Positions 1-9,577 of a stretch of 64,000 nucleotides of DNA are shown piece after piece. This stretch comes from Crossaster papposus. Taxonomy: Eukaryota; Echinodermata; Asteroidea; Velatida; Solasteridae. The stretch is from NCBI GenBank assembly GCA_037893245.1, contig JBAIAA010000784.1, forward strand, positions 1,077,937-1,141,936. The letters are read 5' to 3'. Each line of letters opens with the position of its first letter. The stretch's first letter is position 1. The notes below the pieces were generated by a model that was not told the origin of the DNA, ran no database searches, and was given only the letters and a program-made list of their open reading frames with translations. Position numbers and translations under genes: made by a program.

Positions 1-2
1 TA

Positions 3-74
3 CGCAGAGGGGTGCAGTGGGAGCGTGCTGGGCCTATAACCCAGAGGTTCGAGGACCAAATCTTTGCTCTGCTG
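3..74 (+). tRNA. Initiator tRNA-Met-like unit with TAT anticodon (probably a pseudogene)
   Basis: This is a 72-nt match to the metazoan initiator tRNA-Met scaffold. The anticodon stem keeps the three consecutive G-C pairs (GGG/CCC) that mark initiators. The loop reads CCTATAA, so the anticodon is TAT rather than CAT. The T arm is damaged (loop ACCAAAT, stem with wobble or mismatched pairs), which weakens the B box. A T5 run at about 83-87 would serve as a Pol III terminator. Decoding ability is doubtful; a tRNA-derived repeat is the safer reading. Confidence 0.6.
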
Positions 75-176
75 AAGAGGTATTTTTGCTTCACTGTTAT
101 TCAAATTTTATAAAATTTTTAGAATGTTTTTAGAATGTCTGTTTTCATTTTGTTTGCTGTTTCTCAAATTACATGA

Positions 177-248
177 AGCATAGTGGTGCAGTGGGAGCGT
201 GCTGGGCCCATAACCCAGAGGTACAAGGATCAAAACCTCGCTCTGCTA
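177..248 (+). tRNA. Initiator tRNA-Met-like unit, anticodon CAT
   Basis: This 72-nt unit has A1:T72, six of seven acceptor pairs, a D loop with both conserved Gs, the GGG/CCC anticodon stem, loop CCCATAA (anticodon CAT) and discriminator A. These are initiator tRNA-Met features. The T stem has one mismatch and the T loop reads ATCAAAA instead of ATCGAAA. No T4 or longer run lies close downstream, so Pol III termination is not obvious. It is one of the better-preserved units in the window, but it sits in a repeat and may be a pseudogene. Confidence 0.6.
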
Positions 249-805
249 TCGCCAAAGCAAACGGTGTTTGAAACGTAAAAACTGAAGGGCGGACGAAACA
301 AACAGTAATCAGGTAATGGCGGCAACGGAAGGTCTTCCAAACCTAGTTATTCACGTAGTACCAGTGGAAATGAAACCTCATTCTCACAATCTTCTTCCAT
401 TAAACTTTTCAGTTGTTGGTTTTAGTTGAGAAGGGGCCAAACGATGAGAACAATCAAGGTAATGTACTCCATGGGGTACATCACTTGTGGAGTAACACAT
501 ACAGTTTTGTTTTAAACCATGTGACCAGTTATCAACCAATCGGATCTCACAATTTAATTTCATTGTATAACAAGTATTACTGTTGTACAGCTCATTTGTG
601 ATGTGATCTGGGAAAACCCTTCACATTGTTGTTACCTTTGAAATAAACAAATATGCAACACATCTGAGCTGCGGTACAGATTTTTGTAAAAAAACAACGC
701 ATGGCATCCTTGGTAGTGTACTATGACCTTTCAAATTGTATGCAGCGCATCTGAGCTGTGGAATTGATGACAACATATTTCAACATGTAACTTCACATTT
801 GAATA
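249..805. other. Unassigned, no gene seen
   Basis: I see no convincing coding region. Two related short blocks containing CATCTGAGCTG lie near 661 and 748 and may be a small degenerate duplication. Nothing else is recognised. Confidence 0.5.
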
Positions 806-807
806 TA

Positions 808-1447
808 CAGGGTGTCTGAAAAAGTATACCCATTTTCAAACTTCATATTACTGCAAAACTACTAAATATTTCAGAAAAGGACAAATGTCTGTGAAAACTT
901 GGGTAGAATGTCGTTTGTCTCATTTTAATAGGTTCATGATGTCATTGCCATGGATGACTGAACAAAAACAATACAGTTTTGAAAGGCACTGCGTGAATTC
1001 AGCACTGTGACCAGTTAGAATATGATCAAGGCTGGCTGTAATTAATTAGTATCATGAGACGAAGATGATGCATTAACATGAAGGGTTACATTTGTCAGGT
1101 ATAATGTCCCCTGTCAAGTTTATCACAAAAAGAAAGGGGTCAGAAAACAATATTCATCGACCCCTGTCATTAGTTCAATGTGTTTAAACAGCAAACGAAT
1201 CTGTTCCTAAAAACACCTGCCTGAGCTTTGTCACTCTATTAAAAAAAAACTTGTCACAGTGCTGATTTTAGTGCTGTTATAACTGTCTTGTTTGTTCAGT
1301 CATCCATGGCAATGACATCATTAACCTTATACCATTGGACAGAGGACATTTTACCCTTTCAACAGACATTTGGATTTTATGAAATATGTAGTAGTTTTGC
1401 AATAATATGAATGTTAAAATGGGTATACCTTTTTCGAGACACCCTTG
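808..1447. mobile_element. 640-bp non-autonomous TIR element with TA target duplication (mariner-like MITE)
   Basis: The ends are inverted repeats about 155 bp long. The left arm is 808-966 (starting CAGGGTGTCTGAAAAAG) and the right arm is 1292-1447 (ending GAGACACCCTTG). They match at most positions, including the exact block GATGTCATTGCCATGGATGA. A further inner inverted pair (CAGCACTGTGAC near 998 and its complement near 1254) makes the element a long hairpin. It is flanked by TA on both sides (806-807, 1448-1449), as in the Tc1/mariner superfamily. There is no transposase inside, so it would have been mobilised in trans. Confidence 0.8.
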
Positions 1448-1749
1448 TACATGTTCCTAATAAAAATGTGTACTTAACCCTAACTCCCTATCCAATTTCC
1501 TGCGAATACATCCTGCAAAATTCTTAAATTTCAGAGTAATATGCTCTATGTAATATAACCGGAATCTTGCAAAATCCTCCAATATTTATTACTGGTGACC
1601 ACTGCCTGAATCCTGCAAATTCCTGCAAGCATGCAGCCAAACATGGAACAAACGGCTGCAATTAATGCCCAACAACAAGGGTCTGCAAACATGACTCTTG
1701 GTATGCAAAATGTTCTATCCTTGACATAACTTGCACCTTGACTGAAGCT
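1448..1749. other. Unassigned
   Basis: AT-rich sequence with several scattered CCTGCAAA-like words, possibly a decayed short tandem repeat. No gene is supported. Confidence 0.4.
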
Positions 1750-2275
1750 CAATGGAGAATGTGCACATAGAACAAGTCTGGTGCCAGCAGCTGCGGTAAA
1801 TCCAGCTCTAATGGCGTATTAAAATTGCTGCAGTTGTGAATCTCATTGTTGAACCTTGGGCGCAGGCTGCCGGTCCGCCGCAAAAGGCGGGCCACGTACT
1901 GTCCGCCTGGCCTTGATCTCAGTTCCCGCCCGGTTCTCTTGACTGAGTGCCGAGCGCGGCCGAAACGTTTACTTTGTAAAAATGGAGCATTCAAAGCAGG
2001 TTGGCTGCCTTGACAGCAGAGCATTCATGAAATAATGAAAAAAGGCCTCGGTTCTATTGCGTCGGTTTTCGGAACTCGAGGTAATGATTAAGAGGGATTT
2101 TATAACGGTGGCATTTGTACTGCGGTGTGAGAGGTAGCATTCTTGGATTGCCGCCACGACGACCAACTGCAAAAGCATTCGCCAGGAATGTTTTTTTATC
2201 AATCAAGAATGAAAGTTAGAGGTTCGAAGGTGATCAGATACCGCCCAATATCTTACCATAAATGTCTGCGAAAGT
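1750..2275 (+). pseudogene. Degenerate nuclear 18S rRNA fragment (central part)
   Basis: The sequence follows eukaryotic small-subunit rRNA from the universally conserved 530-loop region (GGTGCCAGCAG.TGCGGTAA at about 1781) onward. Collinear blocks include CTTGGGCGCAGGCTGCCGG, TTGACTGAGTG, GTTTACTTTG, TTCAAAGCAGG, GGTTTTCGGAACT, ATGATTAAGAGGGA, TTCTTGGAT and GGTTCGAAGGTGATCAGATACC. It covers roughly the middle third of an 18S gene. Many substitutions and small indels fall inside normally invariant segments, so this is a broken copy, not a working rDNA unit. It ends about where the pogo-type terminal sequence starts (2284). The first 20 bases are less certain. Confidence 0.85.
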
Positions 2276-2974
2276 TTGAGGTACAGTCGACTCCCGTTAT
2301 AACGAACTCCACGGGACCTCGTCAAAGTGTTCGTTATATCCGAATTTCGTATTATCCGACCCAACGATTTCTAACCCATTGTTCACTTTGTATAGACCCT
2401 GTACGTGTTGACCAAAATACACCTTTGCAATATGAACACAAATGAAATACAATTTACACGTAGTGTTGTTTGTGTAATAAAAGGTTTAAAATAAAGTTGT
2501 GAGAAGCAAAATGTTAAATGTAGGTGTAAAATAATACCAAAATTACGAAGGTTCTTGATGTTCGATTGTTGAGAATGAAGTCAACGTAACGGATACGGAA
2601 GAGTAAATCAACTAACTGGATCCGTTGTTTCAACGTAAGTATCTTGCACAAATTGTGATGGAGAGACATTTGTTATTATTCTTTGGTCTTCAGAAGGCAG
2701 AATTATGAAATGTTGAGATATCAAATGATAGCAAAGACAACAACACGAACGTACAAGGGCGATCCCCTCGTTGCAAAACCGTTAATTTAGAAGGTCAAAT
2801 GCGTAAGCAAATCACATTTTCGACCCGACAAAGTGTTCAAAATTGTACAAAATTGTGTCATAAGAGTTGAGAGAAGTGTACTTTAGGTTGTTAAAGTAAT
2901 TTGTGAATGATAAAAGTACCTTTGACTCGAATTGGACCAAAATAAAAAGGGGCCCTTAACAACACAAACGACAC

Positions 2975-3371
2975 AATAAGCCATTTGCGCATGACCCCGA
3001 GTTAAATTTAAATAACATCTTATACACTGACTTGCTCACACAGCTTGGCACAGTTTAACTTTAAATTCTCCAGACCAAAGACGCTGTTGCTATATCACGT
3101 GATTCGGGGCAAGCCTTACGCGTCATACGCTAGCAACCCCCAGCTCTGGAATGGTCTGGTGTCTTTTTGCCATTCTCACCCATTGTAAACAATGTATTGT
3201 TGCCGAGCGTCTCTTACGTAACTATTCAAAAGCTTGCCCCGAATCACGTGATATAGCAACAGTGTCTTTGGTCTAGAGAATTTAATGTTAAACTGTGCCA
3301 AGCTGTGTGAACAAGTCAGTGTACCAGATATTATTTAAATTTAACTCGGGGTCACGCGCAAATGGCTTATT
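2975..3371. mobile_element. Foldback / MITE-like element with 140-bp arms
   Basis: The left arm (2975-3114) and right arm (3232-3371) are near-perfect inverted repeats of equal length separated by a 117-bp loop. Both contain the AAGCCATTTGCGC, CCCCGAGTTAAATTTAAAT and TATATCACGTGATTCGGGGC blocks or their complements. No ORF lies inside. A clear target duplication is not resolved: a TA within the outer AATAAG/CTTATT would fit, but the palindrome makes this ambiguous. It appears to be nested in the pogo-type remnant. Confidence 0.75.
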
Positions 3372-3800
3372 GCCATGATCACACAAATCATAGAGCAATG
3401 TACACACACTGTACTGCAGTCACATGATCGATCCGATGGCTGAGGCCTTTTCCCGAACCCCAGCTTGCAAACGCCGTTGCGGCTCCATCGCATTCGACAA
3501 ACTGCATGAACAACGCCAAAACGGAGATGAGTTTTGGGTTTGGAAAACGGCACGAGTTTTCAGAAATCGCTAAAGCGCCCTCATGTGACAGTAGCCTAAC
3601 TTGATTGGATATTTTAACGTACGTAGCACAGGCCATTCAAGTTTTAAAGACGGGTTTATTTTATTCATTATCTAAGATTGCGGTTGGTTAAAGGTGAAAT
3701 ATTTAAGGGATTATTTTTGTTTTTCTTTTTCTGAGGGGTTATACAACTTACCAGGGAAGAGAGCTAAATGATTTTTTAGAGGGGAGATTGATTGTTTTTT
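3372..3800. other. Unassigned, probably transposon body
   Basis: No coding signature recognised. It may be the decayed body of the flanking pogo/Tigger element. Confidence 0.35.
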
Positions 3801-3821
3801 TTCCCTGTTTTTTCTTGCGCG

Positions 3822-3910
3822 ATCAGGCCAGCGCGATGTTCTCTTTCTTGCGCCCATTCTCGATCGCTTTGATGACCTCCATCTTGAGCTTGGTAGTGAC
3901 GGTCCTTTGG
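3822..3910 (-). pseudogene. pogo/Tigger transposase N-terminal HTH remnant
   Basis: Read on the minus strand from about 3905, the sequence gives TVTTKLKMEVIKAIENGRKK, then ENIALA and a stop. This resembles the first helices of the CENP-B/pogo-type helix-turn-helix that opens Tigger transposases (pattern TxKxKLEVIKAIENGxKKxxIA). The frame closes before the second HTH helix is complete, and no DDE domain is visible, so it is a short relic. Its orientation and place between pogo-like ends support the assignment. Confidence 0.5.
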
Positions 3911-4459
3911 CAAGGCGCACATGGTTTGGGTGATTGGCACTTGTTACCAGCACTCTTTTAAGACGGGCCTTTGTTGCTAACTGCAACGGCCGATTAACGA
4001 CTGTGCACTGTCCAAACAATTAGCACCATCCCTCTGAATATGTTTTCTCATCGGCAAGGTGAATTAACATGACAAACATCAATTGATGACTAATACTGCT
4101 TTTAATTTTGATCTGAATGAAAAAGCCATGGGCCAGGATTTGTAAGCTTTCGTTATAAATGGATCAATAACAATGCTTTTTTATTCACGGGTTACTAAAA
4201 CCGTTCGTTGTAACAGGAATTTCGTACAATCCGTTTTCGTTATATGCGAATATTTCCTCATAGAAACGTGCACAGTTTTGCCGGGACCAAGGATAGGGAG
4301 GGGCTGGTCGCATGTCCCCGGTCAGCCCCCGCTCCGGTAGGGCAGGCCACCGTGCTGTCTTCTGGGTGTAGGTGGGAGTGACCCAACAGTGATTCAACAC
4401 CGGGGTCCTGAGGCGGCCTGCCCACGGTCAGTCCATTGTACACATCGCCATTGTAATCA

Positions 4460-5051
4460 TGTAGATCGTTACATCTGTGCCGGTTGGCCGGTAGAGGGCA
4501 CCAGAGCGGTCCCACGGTGGGACCACTGACCTCTACACATGGACAGATCATCATTGTTACACACTTGAAGTCGGCGCGAACTGGAAGTGCAACATGGCGG
4601 ACCCACGACATCACTCTGTTAGCCAATGAAATGTCCAGGTGTAAGGTTCAGTCGACGTAATGTTTATAAATAAACAAATGTATAGAGTAAATCCACTGAC
4701 CTCTACACCTGGGCATTTCATTGGCTCACAGAAGAGACGTCTTGGGTCCGCCATGTTGCACTTCCAGTTCGCGCCGACTTCAAGCGTTAGTGCAGCAGAA
4801 TGTGGACAATGGTCCGTCCAGGTGTAGAGGTCAGTGGGTGGGACCGTCTAGGGTGCTCCTGCCGGTCCGCTTGCCGATCCGTCCCGGATGGCGCATGCGC
4901 ACTAGTGCCGCGTTGTGACGCCATAGTTGTGTGCCAGTTTTGTAGCTAGAAATAGTGAGAATAAACGGCCTGAGAACCGTCGATAAAAGAAAATACCTGT
5001 CTTGAGTACTTCCTGTGTGTTTGTGGACCCAAGTGAACGGTTTTCGTTACA
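4460..5051 (+). mobile_element. LTR (solo or detached), interrupted by a hAT MITE
   Basis: It begins TGTAG and ends TTACA, the usual TG...CA form. It aligns along its length with the LTR at 22629-22889, with shared blocks TCTGTGCCGGTTGGCCGG, TAGAGGGCAC, CCACGGTG, CTGCCGG, GTGCCGCGTT, AACGGCCT, ATACCTGTCT and TGTGTGTTTGT. After removing the insertion at 4524-4836 and one target-site copy it is about 271 bp, against 261 bp for its relative. An AATAAA near 4961 could be the LTR polyadenylation signal. I see no matching 5-bp target duplication and no primer-binding site next to it, so it may be a recombined or truncated solo LTR. Confidence 0.8.
4524..4836. mobile_element. hAT-type foldback MITE with perfect 8-bp target duplication
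   Basis: A 313-bp insertion in the LTR. It starts CACTGACCTCTACAC and ends with the complement GTGTAGAGGTCAGTG. It is flanked by an exact 8-bp duplication GGTGGGAC (4516-4523 and 4837-4844), the length made by hAT transposases. Most of the element is one large inverted repeat: the arms (about 4524-4650 and 4693-4836) share the complement of GGTCCGCCATGTTGCACTTC and following bases. No coding capacity. Excising it restores continuity with the LTR at 22629. Confidence 0.9.
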
Positions 5052-5254
5052 ATAAGCCAAGGTACATGTACAGTCCCGATAGTTCATTGGATGGAACCCA
5101 AGCACCGCTGATCTCATGAACACTCGCAAGTGCACGCATACATGTAGACACTACCACACTGAGGGCATACTTGTCATTCTATCCAATGGAGGACACTTGA
5201 GTGTGTGTGAATTACACCTATCAAAGTGAGGACACGACACTAAAATGCTGGTTG
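5052..5254. other. Intergenic, 3' flank of the recombinase-like gene
   Basis: No gene or repeat recognised. It lies between the LTR end and the probable polyadenylation signal of the minus-strand gene. Confidence 0.4.
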
Positions 5255-5260
5255 TTTATT
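5255..5260 (-). promoter_or_regulatory. Candidate polyadenylation signal AATAAA for the minus-strand gene
   Basis: AATAAA on the minus strand lies 110 bp downstream of the stop codon at 5370-5372, a normal 3' UTR distance. It is the nearest canonical hexamer. Confidence 0.5.
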
Positions 5261-5369
5261 GGTTTTTATATTGATGTGCATTCTAAAGTCATCATTGCGA
5301 TTGCAAACTGTAAATAGTCAAGTACTCTGACGCATCCGTACATGTATGTGAACTGACAAAACACCCTGC

Positions 5370-5623
5370 TTAGCTTTGATGAAGCTTCATTTTGTTCCGA
5401 CAAAAGTCTTTGATGTTCCTCCAGGTTCGTGTCAGCAGTGCCACAGGACAGGATGTTTCGATGTCTCGTTTGCCAGGAAGCTTCTTCAGCAGAAAGAATT
5501 TCTGCAAACCCTTCGTAACGTCTCCCTTCTCCTCGGCAGTCCAGGGACGACGTTTCACTCGTCTCGAGTTGTTCAGAGATGCCAGACTTCCAGATGGAAC
5601 ACTGATAGGAGCCTGTCGAGTAC
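5370..5623 (-). CDS. Exon 3 of the recombinase-like gene (Myb/SANT-like C-terminus)
   Basis: The exon starts after acceptor TTGACATTAG and ends at TAA 5370-5372. It encodes 83 residues with RRPWTAEE at the start of the module, then KKLPGKRDIE and RTWRNIKDFCRNKM. The spaced tryptophans and basic helices resemble a Myb/SANT-like fold. As I recall it, the PW...EE, LPGK and W(K/R)xIK pattern also occurs at the C-terminus of related animal proteins with the same recombinase-like core. Confidence 0.75.
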
Positions 5624-8062
5624 CTAATGTCAAATAGGAAACAAGTCGATATAAAACACAGATATTTAGGCACTTTTAATTCAGACAGCCCGATAGCCAG
5701 ATGAACAAACAAATGGACAGACAGACAATTGTTTTTTTAAAGACAGCCCGACTTAAAATACAGACACATAAAAGCCTAAACTTACTGTTTTCACTGGGCA
5801 CATCACAGGAATTGTCACTGCTATCATCGCTGTCCTCGTCCTTAGTGAAGCCTTCTGCAAGTCACAAAGAGCAGTTTTTGTTAGATTAATGCACACATAC
5901 CTGACAGTTGGTCAATCTCTGCTGGAGCTGATGTAATGCAGGAGCAATAGCAAAAGAAATGCACAAAAACACGTATACCATTTGTTATCATATTATTGTG
6001 AACTGATAACAAAATGTTATTTCTTGCATTTCTTTCGCTGTTGAAGATGTATTAGTGAATAGTAATTACTGATCAAGTATTTTTCAACAAAAGCAATCAT
6101 TAATGTCTTTCTTTTGCTGTTGAGTAAATAATTTAAAACGACTGTGTCCTTACCACCAGTGACATGCAGTTCATCCAGGGATTTGCCCTGCTGGGAAGGC
6201 AAGTTTCCCCTCTCCAAGCTGAGAAAAAGTCGAGAAAGTTTGGTGACCCTCTGCACAGTATCTGGCAACTGGTAGTATTCACGATGGACACGCAAATCAT
6301 GACCCATGAAGTTTGCAAGTGTTTCAAGTTGATGTTCCTTCAAGGCAAGAATTTGCGATGCGGTTGCCACGTGCTTACGAAGTTTTGTAGACCGGATGCT
6401 GGCAGCATTGTCAAGGCCCGCCATGTCTGCGTACACTCTTATACAGTCACATCCTCTTATATGATATGTACCTCCATAAGAACATCGTGCAAACAAGTAG
6501 GTGTTGTCGTGGGCGACTCCAGCTTCATTTCTATTTGCAATCAGAGCACTCAACCACGCCACCACCTCATTGCTGAGAAGCACAGGAACAGTTCGACCCC
6601 TCTTGCCAAATATTTCGACAACTCTGAACATCTTGCACAGATGCCGTTCCAGATCAGTCAGCAGGCATTCCCCGTTGACACTAGCTGTTGTGTGCTTCTG
6701 AACGTCTTCTAGTTTCATCTTTGATACCTCCCCTTGCCTTCTGCGGTTGAACATAATAAGGTGGCACAGTGCGACTTCATTCAATCTCTTCCAAGCTGGT
6801 CCAATTTGTTCGCCCCGAGCATCCTGGACAAGTTCCACTTCCCTGTTGCCAGCTTCATGGAGGAACGCCGACATTTTCACAACATCAGCATTGGTCGGCA
6901 GAATTTTAGGTTTGTTGCGCTTTTCTTGGTACAGTGTTCTGTGTGCATGGGTGGATACACGGTCTCGCCAGGTCAGTTCGCACAACTGCAGAAATTCTTC
7001 AGCGTGTTGCGCTTTTTGCTTTTGGCCAGACTCTAGAGCATTTCCTTTAAGTATGAGTGCACACTTCTTGATGGAATGTCCAATCTTTAAAGCTAGAGAC
7101 GGAACATCATACAACTGCTTGTCTTCATTAAAGCCAGCAATACCGTGAACAGCCTTGATGATATCATTCACGTAGTGGGGGTGGACAAATAATTCAAGTG
7201 ATGCATTTGGCTGGTGTGTATTCTTGCGGAGTTGTATGACAAGACGACCCAATTCCCGTATCTTGTTTCGGATGTAGCCATGTTGATCTACATCGTGCCC
7301 GAGTTTCGCGTATTCCCGCTTGGCTACTTCCACAATCAAAGTGTCATTCTTGGCCAGCAGAGTCACCTCATCTCTCTTCATCGGAATAAGAACCTGGTTC
7401 AACTGGAAAGACACACCGACAGGTGGAGGCTTTAACAAATCACTCTTGTGAGCAACACGTCTACGCAGAGGAGTTGTGGTAGTGCTACCATGCGAGTGTG
7501 CAGGGAGTGCAGGTTTCAGTGGGCACTGGTGACGCCAGAGATCACTTCGCACATAATAGCCATAACAATATATGCACGGTCCGTATGCATGTGGAGCTAC
7601 CTTATGATTAGGCCTATATCCTACAATAAGTGCACCCCGGCCTTTCCGAAGGACTTGGCAATTGTGCCTATGATTACCAACATTGCGGATTTTCCACAGA
7701 AGTATCTTACGGGCACTTGGGTTGGTCTCAGACGCAATCTCTACAACTTCGCTCTCTTCTTTGTGACATGACTGGAGATGACGGGGCAACTTAGATTGAG
7801 GTACTTCACAGTAAAAGCATAAGTGTTTCTTGTCCCATTTCCTGTGCCCACTTTCATTGCTGGTCTCCATGACTGTTATGTGACCGGTCTCAGTAGCCTC
7901 GGTTGATGATCTCTGTGACTCGGCACTTGAGGCTTCATATGGAGGAGGACAAACGGCAGGTCCTGTACCAGATTCAGCCTGTGGGCCATCATCCCAACTG
8001 GAACTGCTTTGTGGACTGTCTGAACCATTTAAGTGCAGACTCGAGAACAGCGTATGGGCCAC
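5370..8062 (-). CDS. Zinc-finger / tyrosine-recombinase-like / Myb-like protein, three exons
   Basis: The coding sequence is the join of 8062-6154, 5854-5786 and 5623-5370 (743 codons before the stop). Each junction has GT-AG sites and keeps one frame (both introns phase 1). Residues 82-100 form a C2H2 finger (C82, C85, H95, H100); a second Cys/His cluster starts at C163/C166. Residues 425-600 resemble the catalytic core of tyrosine recombinases: R442 (RRRQGE), K487 (GKRGR), R562 (TKLRKH), H588 (MGH) and Y597 (REYY). The first box-II His is Thr (T559). The C-terminus (about 680-738) is a Myb/SANT-like module. The region opens without an ATG after a good splice acceptor (TATGCCAG), so an upstream exon is likely; otherwise M65 (ATG at 7870) is the start. 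Function is not established; an element-derived nuclear DNA-binding protein is my inference. Confidence 0.8.
5786..5854 (-). CDS. Exon 2 of the recombinase-like gene (acidic linker)
   Basis: This 69-nt exon has acceptor CTTGCAG and donor GTAAGT. It encodes a strongly acidic, serine-rich linker (TKDEDSDDSSDNS in the middle) between the recombinase-like core and the Myb-like module. Exon 1 ends in phase 1 and this exon also ends in phase 1, so the reading frame is continuous on both sides. It is too short to stand out as an open frame on its own. Confidence 0.75.
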
Positions 8063-8065
8063 CTG

Positions 8066-8381
8066 GCATAGAAATCAAATCAAAATCACATTTAATTTTA
8101 AACAAATAACAATTTCTTTGGGTTATCTCTAAAATATACTAGCCATTTTAACACCATCACAAGCAACCACATTCGCCCTTGATGTGAAACTTAACTGACG
8201 ACATACCGGTAGTTATCCTCTTCATAAAAAGATATGTAATTCAAATGAGAATTTGTGTCATGTGCATTCATTATATGACTTCTAAGACTGAGCAGTTCAG
8301 TAATTAAATACTTGTAGTCAGCGTACAATACAGGCGTTGTTCATATTAATAATAATAATAATGGTAATTATTATTATTATA
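8066..8381. other. Probable intron or 5' flank, with an AT-rich inverted trinucleotide repeat
   Basis: Upstream of the splice acceptor at 8063. It holds no clear exon. A small (TAA)n/(TTA)n inverted repeat lies at about 8346-8380, next to the TIR element. Confidence 0.4.
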
Positions 8382-9112
8382 CCTCCAAATAGGCACTTGG
8401 GGAGACAATCCCATAGAGATGTACACAAACTTAAAACAGTCCTAACTTGTTTACCCTAACCCTTTTGTCTAAGATCTTCAAAATGTAGACCAAAATCTGT
8501 CGTTCTAGGACAAAAATAACTCCCAAATATCTTTTTTTAGGGTAGGTAGACACTTAGGGAGACACTAAAATGTCTCCCTAAGTACCACTGTCTCCTTATT
8601 ACCTAAAAACTTACGCTAATTTGTCTCCCCAAGTGCCTATTTGGAAGAATTACGCATTTCATTTGTATTCTTCCTAACCTGTCTGTTGTTAATTAATGCA
8701 TTCTATGGTAATTTTCTCACCTGGTGCTCAAATAGGCAGCGTGTCACACCATCAGTGTACCGGACGCAGTACTTTCCTGATAAGAAAGCCACAAATTCCA
8801 CTAATTAAACTTTAAAGGGATTACATGCAATTGGGAGTGGAATGTTGAAAAGTATTTGTTGTTTACAGATCATATATATTTTTGGTTCTGAAGGGGTGGG
8901 GGGGGGAGGAATCAAGTTTAGGAAAAATGGCATTGTTTATTTACATGTGGTACATGTCATGGGGGGATGTAAGAGGGTATACAGCTGTCTTAATTTATGT
9001 GTGACAAATGGGATTCTACATTATGGATTACATTTCTTACCTACGGAACCCCTAATGGGACATATGACGAATAGTAATCACCGTGACAAAATAAATTTAG
9101 TTTTGTATTTCT

Positions 9113-9276
9113 TGCCCACGAAATCATTTCGTGCCCATAAAATCATTTCGTGCCCACAAAATCATTTCCCGTGCGCTCGAAAAAAAAAATTTCATGAGCT
9201 CGAAATAATTTGTGCGCTCGAAATAATTTATTTTTTGTGCGCTTGAAATAATTTCCTGCGCTCGAAATCATTTTGT
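9113..9276. repeat. Degenerate about 20-bp repeats in two mirrored groups
   Basis: Repeats of the form CGTGCCCAcAAAATCATTT run from 9113 to about 9170. After an A-run come repeats of the form GTGCGCTCGAAATAATTT up to 9276. The two groups look partly inverted relative to each other. No coding role is apparent. Confidence 0.55.
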
Positions 9277-9408
9277 GCAATTGTTAGAAATCGGTTAAGT
9301 AAATATGTTTTACAGCACGGTCTTCACGCAAGGTTAACGTGAACCCACAAATTACGAGGGCATTCCATTTGTTTTCGTCATATGTCCTTTTAGAGGCTCC
9401 GCACTTAC

Positions 9409-9577
9409 CTTTGGTGAAGGAGATTATTACGGCAGGATACCATGATGAATCTGGAGGCCACAGTGCGATTACGTTCTCCCCTTCATGATGCTGGTGATTT
9501 GTCAAGGTTCCATCAAGACGACTACTCCGTTTCATGTTTGTTATGGTAGTTCTGTCAGCCACACCTAGACTAGCTAG
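9409..9577 (-). CDS. Candidate exon with a Tudor-like segment
   Basis: On the minus strand an acceptor TTGTTACAG precedes an open segment of 56 codons that ends at donor AAAG|GTAAGT. The translated stretch GENVIALWPPDSSWYPAVI resembles the first strands of Tudor-like domains (pattern V.A.W..D..WY.A.I). The exon ends in phase 1, whereas the large exon ending at 8062 needs phase 0, so the two cannot be joined directly. It could be a 5' exon linked through an unseen exon, part of another gene, or a transposon relic, since it lies inside the TIR element. No function is claimed. Confidence 0.35.

Larger units (their letters stand above)
1..248 (+). repeat. Two-unit fragment of the initiator-tRNA-like array, inverted relative to the main array
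   Basis: This stretch carries two tRNA-like units (3-74 and 177-248) joined by a spacer. The spacer matches the reverse complement of the A-to-B spacer in the large array at 23486-38882, including the T-run after the first unit, the AATGTTTTTAGAATGTCTG block and the ACATGA.GCATAG junction. Unit order is also the same as in that array read on its minus strand. Similarity stops right after the second unit at about 248, so the window begins inside, or at the edge of, another copy that may continue upstream. Confidence 0.85.
2284..4260 (-). mobile_element. Decayed pogo/Tigger-type DNA transposon
   Basis: The left end begins CAGTCGACTCCCGTTATAAC right after a TA dinucleotide, as expected for pogo/Tigger elements of the Tc1/mariner superfamily. 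Subterminal blocks of the form TTCGTTATAtcCGAATTTCG occur near 2329-2360 and again near 4203-4255. A transposase N-terminal remnant lies on the minus strand at about 3822-3910. The right terminal inverted repeat is not visible, so the right boundary is only approximate. The rest of the body is not recognisable. Confidence 0.5.

Noticed and set aside
4258..4626. 122-codon minus-strand frame across the LTR border
   Set aside because: It crosses the LTR start and the hAT MITE and has no protein similarity that I can see.
8842..9246. Plus-strand 134-codon open frame
   Set aside because: Its second half is a translation of the degenerate 20-bp repeats, and the first half has no recognisable motif.
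8062..9409. Direct splicing of the Tudor-like exon to the recombinase-like exon
   Set aside because: Phases do not match (phase 1 donor against a phase 0 acceptor), and the joined frame hits a stop within about 25 codons.
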